Below are positions 41,887 to 49,817 of a DNA stretch of 64,000 bases, one piece after another; position 1 is the first letter of the stretch; each line of letters opens with the position of its first letter. The notes under the pieces were generated by a model. That model had not been told where the DNA came from, searched no databases, and was given only the letters and a program-made list of their open reading frames with translations. A program made the position numbers and the translations under genes. Origin of the DNA: Prosthecobacter debontii (lineage in GTDB: Bacteria; Verrucomicrobiota; Verrucomicrobiia; Verrucomicrobiales; Akkermansiaceae); assembly GCA_945862245.1 (NCBI GenBank), contig CAMAXN010000001.1, positions 62,001 through 126,000 on the forward strand. The letters run 5' to 3'.

Positions 41887-44800
41887 ATGAAACACCTGCG
41901 CACCGCACTTTCCGCTGCATTCCTGCTGGCCATTGCCCCTGCCACCTTTGGAGCCGCTGCTTTCCAAGCCTTCGAAGGTGATGGCTTTGATGACTGGCAG
42001 GTGACCGGCACCGCCTTCGGACTCTCTCCGGTCCATGGTAAGTATGATGGGATGAAAACGGATATTAAGGCGTACGCCAACGAAGCCTTCGCGCTTTCCG
42101 CCCACGGCGGTATGGATGCGATCGGGACGTTGACCTCGGCGGAGTTTACCATCACCCAGAACTACATCGCTTTCCTCATAGCGGGCGGCAATCAAGCCAG
42201 TAAAACCTGTGTCCAACTTATTGTGGATGGCAAGGTTGCAATGGAGGCAACGGGAAAGCGCAGCCCCATCTTTCAATCCGTGCAATTCGATGTCACCGAA
42301 CTAAAAGGAAAGAAGGCGCGCTTGCGGGCGGTGGATGATGCCAAGGGCGACTGGGGCTTCATCGCCCTAGATCATGTAATTTTCACCAACAACGCGAATG
42401 ATAAATTCCCTTCTTCTACGAATGGCGGAAAACCTTTTGTAGCGGGACTTGTCTCCACACCCGAGCTGGCCGGGGCAACGATACCAGAAGGCACGATATT
42501 GAAAGTGGCTGCAGATTTTAAAAACCAATCAATCAAATCCCCCACCGCGCTTACCTTTGACGAACAGGGTAATATCTACATTGCGGAAACTCACCGTTTC
42601 CGCCACGGCGTCGAGGACGACCGCAACAACCTTTTCTGGTATCTCGATGACCTCGCCGCAAAAACCACGGATGACCGTCTCAAATTGCACGAGAAGTGGT
42701 ATGAAAAAGTTTCCAAGAAATTCATGACAGAGAAATCTGAAGTAATCCGCCGCCTTTCCGATAGTGATGGCGATGGTTCCTTCGACAAAGTCAACGTGTT
42801 CTCCGATGGCTATAATGACGTGCTCGATGGAACGGGTGCCGGCGTATTTTTCTACGACGGCTCGCTCTATTTCGCCTGCATTCCCAAGATCTACAAGCTG
42901 CGCGACACAGATAACGATGGAGCGGCGGATGAGAAAAAGATCGTGGAAGAAGGCTTCGGCGTGCGGATTTCACTTTCCGGCCATGACCTCAACGGCTTCA
43001 CCCTTGGCCCTGACGGGCGCATTTATGGCACAATTGGCGACCGTGGCTATTCGCTGATCACTAAAGAGGGTAAAGAATATGATTACCCGAATGAGGGTGC
43101 GGCGTTTCGTTTCGAGCCGGACGGCACAGGCTTCGAGGTCTTCCACACCGGCCTGCGTAACCCCAAGGAGATCGCCTTCGATGAACTCGGCGATGCTTTC
43201 AGCGTGGATAATAATTCCGACCAAGGCGACAAGGCGCGCATCGTCTATCTCGTTGAGGGCGGCGAGACCGGCTGGCAGATGGAGCATCAGGCGATGCATA
43301 CCTTCCACCGCAACATCGGCCTTGAGAAGCGCCCGCCGAGCCGCTGGATGAACGAACGGATATGGGAGATGCGCAATGATGAACAGCCCGCCTACATTCT
43401 GCCGCCCTCCGCGTTTCTCAGCGCCGGCCCCTCCGGCCTCACTTACCATCCTGGCACCGGTTTCTTGGAAAGCGAAAAAGGCCGCTTTTTGATCTGCGAT
43501 TACAAAGGCGGCGCGGCCAGCTCCGGCATTTGGTCTTTCGAAATGGAACCCGACGGCGCGGGTATGAAAATGTCCGATGCCCGCCAGTTCAACTGGGGAA
43601 TCGCTGCTACCGATGTGGAGTATTCCTTCGACGGCCGCGTATTCATCACCGATTTCGTTACCGGCTGGCAATCCCACGACGAAGGCCGCCTGCTCTCCAT
43701 CAGCGCGGGCGACAACATGTATCTCCCGGATAAAACCAAAGAGGCCGCGAAGCTTATATCCGAAGGCTTCGATCAACGCGAATCCGCCGAACTTGCGAAA
43801 CTCCTCTCTCACGCCGATTCCCGGGTTCGTCTTCGTGCCCAAGTCGCTTTGACCCGTAAGGCGGATGCCATCGCGGTTTTCAAAAAGGCAACGGAATCCG
43901 AAGATCAAATCGAGCGTATTCACGGCCTCTGGGGGCTTGGCATCATCGCCCGCCGTGGCTCAGTCCCGTCGCCCTCGGGCGAATTCACTACCTTGCCGAA
44001 GAAAGGCCTGCGCGAGGACGCCGCAAACACCATTCTTCCACTTCTAAAGGATCCCGATCCGGAAATCCGCGTCCAAGCGCTGCGATCCATAGCCGAGGGG
44101 CCGCTCTCCGGGAACGCACTGCCATTTGGTGCGCTGCTTTTGGATGATTCTTCGCGCGTCCGCTTCGCTGCGGGCATCGCAATCGGAAAAACTAAGGCGA
44201 TCGGTCACTACTCCGCTGTGCTAGATTTGCTAAGGAAAAACAACAATCGCGACCTGTTTCTGCGCCACGCTGGAATCTACGCGCTCGAGCACATGGCTAA
44301 GAATCCCCGGCAAGTTAGCGCACTTACTTCCGATCCCTCGCCCGCCGTCCGCCTCGCCGCGGTTGTCGCATTGCGTCGGATGAAAAGTATTGAGGTCGCC
44401 CGTTTCGTCAAAGACCCTGACCCCAAGGTCCAAGATGAGGTGATTCGCGCGATTCAGGATCTTGATATGATCGACATGCGCCCATTGGTTGCAGAGTTGT
44501 TAGATGATCTTGGAAACCGCAAATGGTCGGACTTCATGCTGCGCCGCCTGATCCACAACGCCTACCGTGTCGGCACGGCGGAGAATGCTGCCCGCATCCT
44601 TGCTGTCGCCGCGAACAAGTCGCTACCCACCGAAGTCCGCGAGGAGTCCCTGCGGCTGATCGGTATGTGGGAGAAACCTTTCCCCGCCGATCAACTCAGC
44701 GGCCATTGGCGTCCGCTTGAGGCGCGCCCGCTTGATACTCTCAAGCCCGCCCTTAAGAAAGCGTTGCCCGTCCTGCTAAAGTCCGATGGGTTCCTGCTCG

Positions 44801-46413
44801 CTGGTACGCTCGCGCTCGTCGACAAATACGAAATCAATATTGCTTCCTTAGATGACGAATCCCTCAGACTCATCGTTACGAAAGCCGAGCTCTCCGGCGA
44901 TGCCCGCGCCAAGGCCCTGACGATTTACATTCGCCGCGATGGGGAAGGTCTCAACGATTTACTCGCACAGGTAGCAACCGATTCCTCCAATGAACTTGCC
45001 GTTACCGCGCTCGATGAATTGGCGAAGCGCGATCCGCAGGCCGCTCTCGCTACCGTCGAGGCTGCAGCCAGCTCTGACGACGCTTCACGCGTCCAGAAAG
45101 CATGGGGTGTACTGGCCGGCATTCCGGGAGACGGTGCGGCCGCGTTCATCGCCGCCAGCCTTGGGAAACTCAAGGAAGCGAACGGTGTCTCGCTGGGTGC
45201 TATAGAACTCATCGCCGCGGCAAAATCCCGCAAGGAACCCGCCGTCGCCGCAGCGCTCGCAGTTTACGACAAGGCGGTGGCCGAGAACTCAGATCCGCTT
45301 GCGAAATACAACATTTCCCTTGAAGGCGGCGACCCCGTCAAAGGTGCGGCTCTGTTCGGATCACATCCCGTGGGTCAATGCATGCGCTGCCACAAGGCGG
45401 AGGACAAAGCGCACGCTGGAGGTGGGGACGCCGGCCCCAACCTAGCCGGAATTGCGAAACGCCATGATCGCCGTTACCTTCTGGAGTCCATCGTGAACCC
45501 CGCCGCCGTGGTAACTCCCGGTTACGGCATCACCTCGGTCACGTTCAAAAACGGGGCGACTCTCGGTGGATCGATGGTGGCGCAGACCCCAGATCATCTC
45601 GACATCGTTACCCCCGAGAAATTGCTCCGCATCAATCGCACGGACATCGAGTCATTTACTCCGCCGGTTTCCGCGATGCAGCCGATGGGCGATCTCATCA
45701 AGCCCGAGGAGACCCGGGATCTCGTAGCGTGGCTGGACTCGCTCACCAAGGAACAGGAAAAAATACCGGACAGGAAACCGGAGATCGTCGATCCTTCGAA
45801 ACTCCCCGGCACGAAACCGCAGTCGAGCAACAAACCTTTCGAACAGACCCTGATCCCCATCGCGACCGGAGGGGATGCCGCCGCAGAACCCGTCGCGCCC
45901 ATCGATCCGAAACTCGGCGCGCAACAATACATGCTTTGCGGTGCCTGCCACGGCCAGCAGGGCGAAGGCACCGCCGCTGCTCCGCCCCTTGCCGGATCGG
46001 AATGGGTAACCGGCTCGGCGGAGAACCTAATCCGAATCCAGCTCCGCGGCCTCACCGGCCCAATCAAGGTAAAGGGCAAGGAATACAATTTTCCCGTCGG
46101 GATGATGGCCATGGCCTATCAGACCGACGAGCAGATCGCCGCCGTGCTTACGCATGTCCGCTCCAATTTCGGTAACAAAGCCGCCCCCGTGACTGCTATC
46201 GATGTCGCCGCTCTTCGCAGCGAGGTGGGAAAACCACAGCTCATCGTCACAGATTTGATTCAGCCGGAGCTGCCCTCAGTACTGGAAAAGACAGCCGACG
46301 TGAAAGAATCTAAATATCAAAATATGAAATCCTCGTCTGGATTGCCTCCATGGGTATTTACCGGAATTGGTTTTTTCGCCTTAGTCTGTATTGTAGGCGT
46401 ATTCAGGAAGTGA
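41887..46413 (+). CDS. PVC-type haem-binding dehydrogenase, 1508 aa, two CxxCH sites
   Basis: A giant exported protein of the planctomycete/verrucomicrobial membrane-bound dehydrogenase family. Order: signal peptide; a jelly-roll-like domain (about 20-155); a sorbosone-dehydrogenase-like beta-propeller (about 190-590; DGRIYGTIGDRGYS, HTGLRNPKEIAFDELGDAFSVDNNSDQGD); HEAT-like repeats (about 640-1080); a PVC haem domain with CMRCH (C1165) and YLLESIVNPAAVVTPGYGI; and a second cytochrome c domain with CGACH (C1351) and a likely Met ligand in FPVGMMAMAYQ. A C-terminal TM helix (WVFTGIGFFALVCIVGVF) anchors it. It probably oxidises a sugar or alcohol and passes electrons through its own haems; the substrate is unknown. 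Confidence 0.92.
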   Translation: MKHLRTALSAAFLLAIAPATFGAAAFQAFEGDGFDDWQVTGTAFGLSPVHGKYDGMKTDIKAYANEAFALSAHGGMDAIGTLTSAEFTITQNYIAFLIAGGNQASKTCVQLIVDGKVAMEATGKRSPIFQSVQFDVTELKGKKARLRAVDDAKGDWGFIALDHVIFTNNANDKFPSSTNGGKPFVAGLVSTPELAGATIPEGTILKVAADFKNQSIKSPTALTFDEQGNIYIAETHRFRHGVEDDRNNLFWYLDDLAAKTTDDRLKLHEKWYEKVSKKFMTEKSEVIRRLSDSDGDGSFDKVNVFSDGYNDVLDGTGAGVFFYDGSLYFACIPKIYKLRDTDNDGAADEKKIVEEGFGVRISLSGHDLNGFTLGPDGRIYGTIGDRGYSLITKEGKEYDYPNEGAAFRFEPDGTGFEVFHTGLRNPKEIAFDELGDAFSVDNNSDQGDKARIVYLVEGGETGWQMEHQAMHTFHRNIGLEKRPPSRWMNERIWEMRNDEQPAYILPPSAFLSAGPSGLTYHPGTGFLESEKGRFLICDYKGGAASSGIWSFEMEPDGAGMKMSDARQFNWGIAATDVEYSFDGRVFITDFVTGWQSHDEGRLLSISAGDNMYLPDKTKEAAKLISEGFDQRESAELAKLLSHADSRVRLRAQVALTRKADAIAVFKKATESEDQIERIHGLWGLGIIARRGSVPSPSGEFTTLPKKGLREDAANTILPLLKDPDPEIRVQALRSIAEGPLSGNALPFGALLLDDSSRVRFAAGIAIGKTKAIGHYSAVLDLLRKNNNRDLFLRHAGIYALEHMAKNPRQVSALTSDPSPAVRLAAVVALRRMKSIEVARFVKDPDPKVQDEVIRAIQDLDMIDMRPLVAELLDDLGNRKWSDFMLRRLIHNAYRVGTAENAARILAVAANKSLPTEVREESLRLIGMWEKPFPADQLSGHWRPLEARPLDTLKPALKKALPVLLKSDGFLLAGTLALVDKYEINIASLDDESLRLIVTKAELSGDARAKALTIYIRRDGEGLNDLLAQVATDSSNELAVTALDELAKRDPQAALATVEAAASSDDASRVQKAWGVLAGIPGDGAAAFIAASLGKLKEANGVSLGAIELIAAAKSRKEPAVAAALAVYDKAVAENSDPLAKYNISLEGGDPVKGAALFGSHPVGQCMRCHKAEDKAHAGGGDAGPNLAGIAKRHDRRYLLESIVNPAAVVTPGYGITSVTFKNGATLGGSMVAQTPDHLDIVTPEKLLRINRTDIESFTPPVSAMQPMGDLIKPEETRDLVAWLDSLTKEQEKIPDRKPEIVDPSKLPGTKPQSSNKPFEQTLIPIATGGDAAAEPVAPIDPKLGAQQYMLCGACHGQQGEGTAAAPPLAGSEWVTGSAENLIRIQLRGLTGPIKVKGKEYNFPVGMMAMAYQTDEQIAAVLTHVRSNFGNKAAPVTAIDVAALRSEVGKPQLIVTDLIQPELPSVLEKTADVKESKYQNMKSSSGLPPWVFTGIGFFALVCIVGVFRK

Positions 46414-46416
46414 TCT

Positions 46417-46893
46417 TCACCTCACCAAATCCTCTTCATACAGCAACCTGAAGCCGCTGCGGTTGAGAATGCTGGTTGCGAAATCGTAATCCTCCACATG
46501 CATCGCGAGCAGCGCCTTGCCGTCGGGGCCGGGCAGCATCGCATAGGCGAAATCCACGTTTGTTTCGGCGATCATTAAGATATCGAGACACTTGAGCAGA
46601 TCTGGTCCGGCCTCTTTCAGTGCGAGAACCACCAGTTCGCAGCTGGTGTGTGGAATTCCTTTTTCGCAGAAAATTGACTCCGCTAGATCTGGATTGGAAA
46701 GCACAAGCCTCGCGATGGTGGCGTCACGCGAATCCTGCACGCTCAAGCCGATCACCTCAATACGTGAAGATCGCAGAAGCTTTACAAGTGACGCGAGCGC
46801 GCCCACACGGTTCGGCAGCATCACTGAAAACTGCCGCACCGGCGTCCCGTTCTTTGCCACCAGCCCGCCGCCGCTTTCGTATTCCTGATCCAT
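46417..46893 (-). CDS. Tandem ACT-domain protein
   Basis: A 158-aa protein made of two ACT-like folds: VRQFSVMLPNRVGALASLVKLLRSSRIEVIGLSVQDS, then ELVVLALKEAGPDLLKCLDILMIAETNVDFAYAMLPGPDGKALLAMHVEDYDFA. ACT domains bind amino acids and regulate enzymes. Stand-alone ACT pairs are usually regulatory, and no enzyme is fused here. It is convergent with the dihaem gene (three bases apart) and 6 bp downstream of a lipoprotein gene on the same strand. Confidence 0.85.
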   Translation of the reverse strand: MDQEYESGGGLVAKNGTPVRQFSVMLPNRVGALASLVKLLRSSRIEVIGLSVQDSRDATIARLVLSNPDLAESIFCEKGIPHTSCELVVLALKEAGPDLLKCLDILMIAETNVDFAYAMLPGPDGKALLAMHVEDYDFATSILNRSGFRLLYEEDLVR

Positions 46894-46899
46894 CTGTGT

Positions 46900-47265
46900 T
46901 TATCCTTTCGAGCCGCGCAGGCGCAGCGTACGCACTTCGCCGCTGGTGGTTTCTTCGATGACGATCTGACCGGGACGTACGTCGTTCACAATGAATTCGC
47001 GCCCGTCCTCACAATTGAATTTCTGCCCGGGCTTCGCAACGTATCTGCGTCCCGTCGCCGCATCCATGATTTTTGGATCGAAACCTACGTCCACCATTTT
47101 GCGGATTATAGAAATATCGTTGCTTCGCACCGCAGAGAACCATCCCTCTGAACTCATCGTATAACCCGCTTCGCTGATTTCCTTCGCGGCTGCATTAGAT
47201 TTGCTTCGGCAGTCCGATAAGAATAGGACGGCGGCAAAGGCAATCAGTAGCCTTAATAAAAACAT
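46900..47265 (-). CDS. Hypothetical lipoprotein
   Basis: A 121-aa protein with a lipoprotein signal (LLIAFAAVLFLSDC). Residues 36-65 (EGWFSAVRSNDISIIRKMVDVGFDPKIMD) resemble a single ankyrin-like helix pair. The rest is a small beta domain (REFIVNDVRPGQIVIEETTSGEVRTLRLRG). Family not recognised. It precedes the ACT protein by 6 bp and is divergent from the ECF sigma gene. Confidence 0.6.
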   Translation of the reverse strand: MFLLRLLIAFAAVLFLSDCRSKSNAAAKEISEAGYTMSSEGWFSAVRSNDISIIRKMVDVGFDPKIMDAATGRRYVAKPGQKFNCEDGREFIVNDVRPGQIVIEETTSGEVRTLRLRGSKG

Positions 47266-47373
47266 ACTGCTTTATACTTTAAATAGCTTAATCATTCAAT
47301 CTTCAATTCAACGTGTGGGAAAAATGAACAAATAGAAGCCAACATGCCGTTTTATGTATTAACTTAAGTAAGA

Positions 47374-47952
47374 ATGTCCGCGATCGAATCCCCCGTCAAA
47401 AGCTCACCCGCCGCCGCCGCATGGCGCGAGTGGTTGGAGGAGCACGCTCCGAAATTGTTCCTTTTTGCCAGAAACCAGACCCGCACCTATCAGGATGCTC
47501 AGGATGTACTCCAGGACGCTATAGTAAAACTTATGGATAAAATCCGCGGCGGTGAGTTCGTGGGAGGACAGGACGCATGGCCGCCATACTTATATGCGAC
47601 CATACGCAGGCTCGCTATCGACCTCTCACGAAAAGACGATCGCCGTAAGCGCCGCGAGGATAATGTTTCCGCCGACCTTGAGGCGGGGCAGTTCGAAGCG
47701 TTCCATCCGTGGTTCGATAGCGAAGGGTGCAACGATGAAACGCGCTTACAGCTTGAGGGTGCACTGAAATCGCTCCCAGATAAATTTTCCGAAGTGATCA
47801 TAATGAAGATCTGGGGCGAGAAAACCTTTGCGGAAATTGGTGAGGTATTAGGAATTTCCCAAAACACGGCAGCCTCCCGGTATCGCTATGGTCTCGAAGC
47901 ATTGAAGCGCGAACTCGGCACAGCCCATCGCAGGGGAGATCTTACCCTTTAA
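47374..47952 (+). CDS. ECF-type RNA polymerase sigma factor
   Basis: A 192-aa sigma70-family factor of the ECF group. Region 2 is LFLFARNQTRTYQDAQDVLQDAIVKLMDKI, and region 4 is LPDKFSEVIIMKIWGEKTFAEIGEVLGISQNTAASRYRYGLEALKREL, the DNA-binding helix-turn-helix. It starts a three-gene unit: sigma factor, a protein with one TM helix, and a PDZ protein (gaps of about 30 and 55 bp). That order fits a membrane-anchored anti-sigma and a periplasmic sensor, but this is inference. Confidence 0.92.
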   Translation: MSAIESPVKSSPAAAAWREWLEEHAPKLFLFARNQTRTYQDAQDVLQDAIVKLMDKIRGGEFVGGQDAWPPYLYATIRRLAIDLSRKDDRRKRREDNVSADLEAGQFEAFHPWFDSEGCNDETRLQLEGALKSLPDKFSEVIIMKIWGEKTFAEIGEVLGISQNTAASRYRYGLEALKRELGTAHRRGDLTL

Positions 47953-47980
47953 GTTCGCACAGGAGAATCAGCAAACCACC

Positions 47981-48640
47981 ATGTCCAAAATGCCTACCAT
48001 CACTGAGCAGGAGCTCAGCAATCTTCAGCCTACAGGCCTCGATGAGGATTTCCTCGCACGTCTCACTGCCTGTGCGGACGGGACAGATCTGAACATCACT
48101 GAGGGTGAGGCTGTGTTTGAGGCACACCTCCGCGCGCTTCGCCCTAGACCAATCCCTGGCACTCTTAAGACTTCTCTTCTCAACGCGCTGGGTGATACGC
48201 CCTTCGCGCTAGATGAGATAATCGTCCTATTCAATAAGCCTTCCTCCGCCTCGGTCATGTCCGGCAAGAAACTCAGTGCTTTCCGGTTCAATGTCGCCGC
48301 CGCCGCTGTTGCACTGCTCGGATCACTCACCGCTTTCCTAATTCCTGAAGGAATCAGAAAAGGCCAAAGTGCTGAAACTGGGGATGCAACCGGATTCGTC
48401 CCCGCACCGATTACTAACACGCCCTCGCAGATCAAAACCGCGCCTTCGCAGATTGCTCCGGCCTCCATCAGTAGCCATACCCGCGATGAGGGAGTGATCT
48501 GGAGCGATAAGAACCAGCCTCACCGTATACTACGCCGCATCTATATGGATCAGGTGCTAACAAAGGATGCCGCTGGCAATTTCTTCCCCGAGCTGCGTCC
48601 GCGTGTGGAATACGTGATCATTCCCGATAAAATTGACTGA
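47981..48640 (+). CDS. Single-TM protein, candidate anti-sigma factor
   Basis: A 219-aa protein with an acidic helical N-terminal part (LSNLQPTGLDEDFLARLTACADGTDLNITEGEAVFEAHLRALRP) of a type seen in anti-sigma proteins, a central TM helix (about 103-121, FNVAAAAVALLGSLTAFLIP), and an external tail with TPSQIKTAPSQIAP and a C-terminal domain ending RPRVEYVIIPDKID. No zinc-binding HxxxCxxC motif is present, so it is not a classical ZAS anti-sigma. Position directly after the sigma gene is the main evidence. Confidence 0.6.
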   Translation: MSKMPTITEQELSNLQPTGLDEDFLARLTACADGTDLNITEGEAVFEAHLRALRPRPIPGTLKTSLLNALGDTPFALDEIIVLFNKPSSASVMSGKKLSAFRFNVAAAAVALLGSLTAFLIPEGIRKGQSAETGDATGFVPAPITNTPSQIKTAPSQIAPASISSHTRDEGVIWSDKNQPHRILRRIYMDQVLTKDAAGNFFPELRPRVEYVIIPDKID

Positions 48641-48695
48641 TTTTCCGCAAAAACATCTAACATCTACTATGCATATAGTTACTGATACATCAGAC

Positions 48696-49649
48696 ATGAA
48701 AATAAAATTCAGATCTTTTCCCGCCGCACGTATTATTGTTGGCCTTGCTATTTTTCCGTTTGCACTTCTGTCCGCGATTGAGTCGCCGCCTGACACCTCA
48801 AAGCCGCCCGCCGCTATGCTCAGTGCAGAACAGGCAGAGCGTGAATCCGCTGCAAAGCTTCCTTTCTTGGGCCTCTCCACTGCTATCGTTCCGGATATTG
48901 TCGCGGATCATCTCGGCCTTAGGACAGGATCCGGACTCATTGTCCGAAGCATCTCCCCCGACAGTCCTGCAGAGAAGGCCGGACTGTCGGAAAACGAAAT
49001 TATTGTTTCCATCGATGGCACAGTTGTGGGGGATCCAGATGAATTCAGCTCAAGGATACGCAAGTACAAGGCGGGTGACAGCATTGACCTTGGCATCATC
49101 CGCAAAGGTAAACCGCATTCAGTGAAAGTGACCCTATGCGAACGCCCTGCGGAACTTGAAGCACACCTTTCACCAGAACCGTTCATGCAGGGCTCCCCCC
49201 AAGGCCAAGCAGACCTGCGGAAGATGATGGAGCGGAACTTACTTGGATTAGGGATGGATCCATTCGGCATCGCGCCTCACCAGGAGTTCGAGAACACCTT
49301 TCGAATGCTGCGTCAACAGATGAACCGGGCTTTCGATAGCGAAATTCCACCCATAACCCAAGGTGAAGATGGTGGGGTTCATTTCCAACAAAATTCGACG
49401 GTACGCCTGATGGACAATCAAGGTTCTGTGGAGATCAAATCTTCCGAAGGCGACACTCAGGTCACCGTCAGGGACACGGCCAATGCCGTAGTTTGGCAGG
49501 GCCCTTGGAACTCAGACAACGACAAGGAAGCCGCACCGCAGGATGTCCGTGAGAGAATAGACCAAGTGAATGTCGGCTCTGCGAACGGAAAGGGTTTTAC
49601 CTTCCGTTTCGGTAAGTCTAACGGGAAACCCGACACCATCGACAACTGA
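48696..49649 (+). CDS. Exported PDZ-domain protein of the sigma-factor unit
   Basis: A 317-aa protein (from ATG 48696) with a signal peptide (ARIIVGLAIFPFALLSA) and one PDZ domain (FLGLSTAIVPDIVADHLGLRTGSGLIVRSISPDSPAEKAGLSENEIIVSIDGTVVGDPDEFSSRIRKYKAGDSIDLGIIRKGKPHSVKVTL). A longer C-terminal part has a DFG-like stretch (GSVEIKSSEGDTQVTVRDTANAVVWQGPW). No protease triad is present, so it is not DegP/DegS. In a sigma-E-like logic it could sense misfolded outer-membrane proteins through its PDZ; this is speculation. Confidence 0.8.
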   Translation: MKIKFRSFPAARIIVGLAIFPFALLSAIESPPDTSKPPAAMLSAEQAERESAAKLPFLGLSTAIVPDIVADHLGLRTGSGLIVRSISPDSPAEKAGLSENEIIVSIDGTVVGDPDEFSSRIRKYKAGDSIDLGIIRKGKPHSVKVTLCERPAELEAHLSPEPFMQGSPQGQADLRKMMERNLLGLGMDPFGIAPHQEFENTFRMLRQQMNRAFDSEIPPITQGEDGGVHFQQNSTVRLMDNQGSVEIKSSEGDTQVTVRDTANAVVWQGPWNSDNDKEAAPQDVRERIDQVNVGSANGKGFTFRFGKSNGKPDTIDN

Positions 49650-49817
49650 GCCAGAAAAGTTTTTCAGAGCGGAAGAAGGCACACGCGTGCATATTTTCTG
49701 AAGGAGCAAACTCGCTAATTGCTCTGATCGCCTCTCTCCACTTCTTAGCAGGAATACCAATGGTGGCTATTGATAATGGCAAGTTTGGATAAATGAGGAG
49801 CAAAGTGGATGAATCCT

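Noticed and set aside
42970-43923. 317-aa minus-strand ORF
   Set aside because: Antisense shadow of the 1508-aa haem protein.
49650-49817. 67-aa minus-strand ORF between PDZ and MlaA genes
   Set aside because: Mostly overlaps the PDZ gene end, no family resemblance and no start signal.
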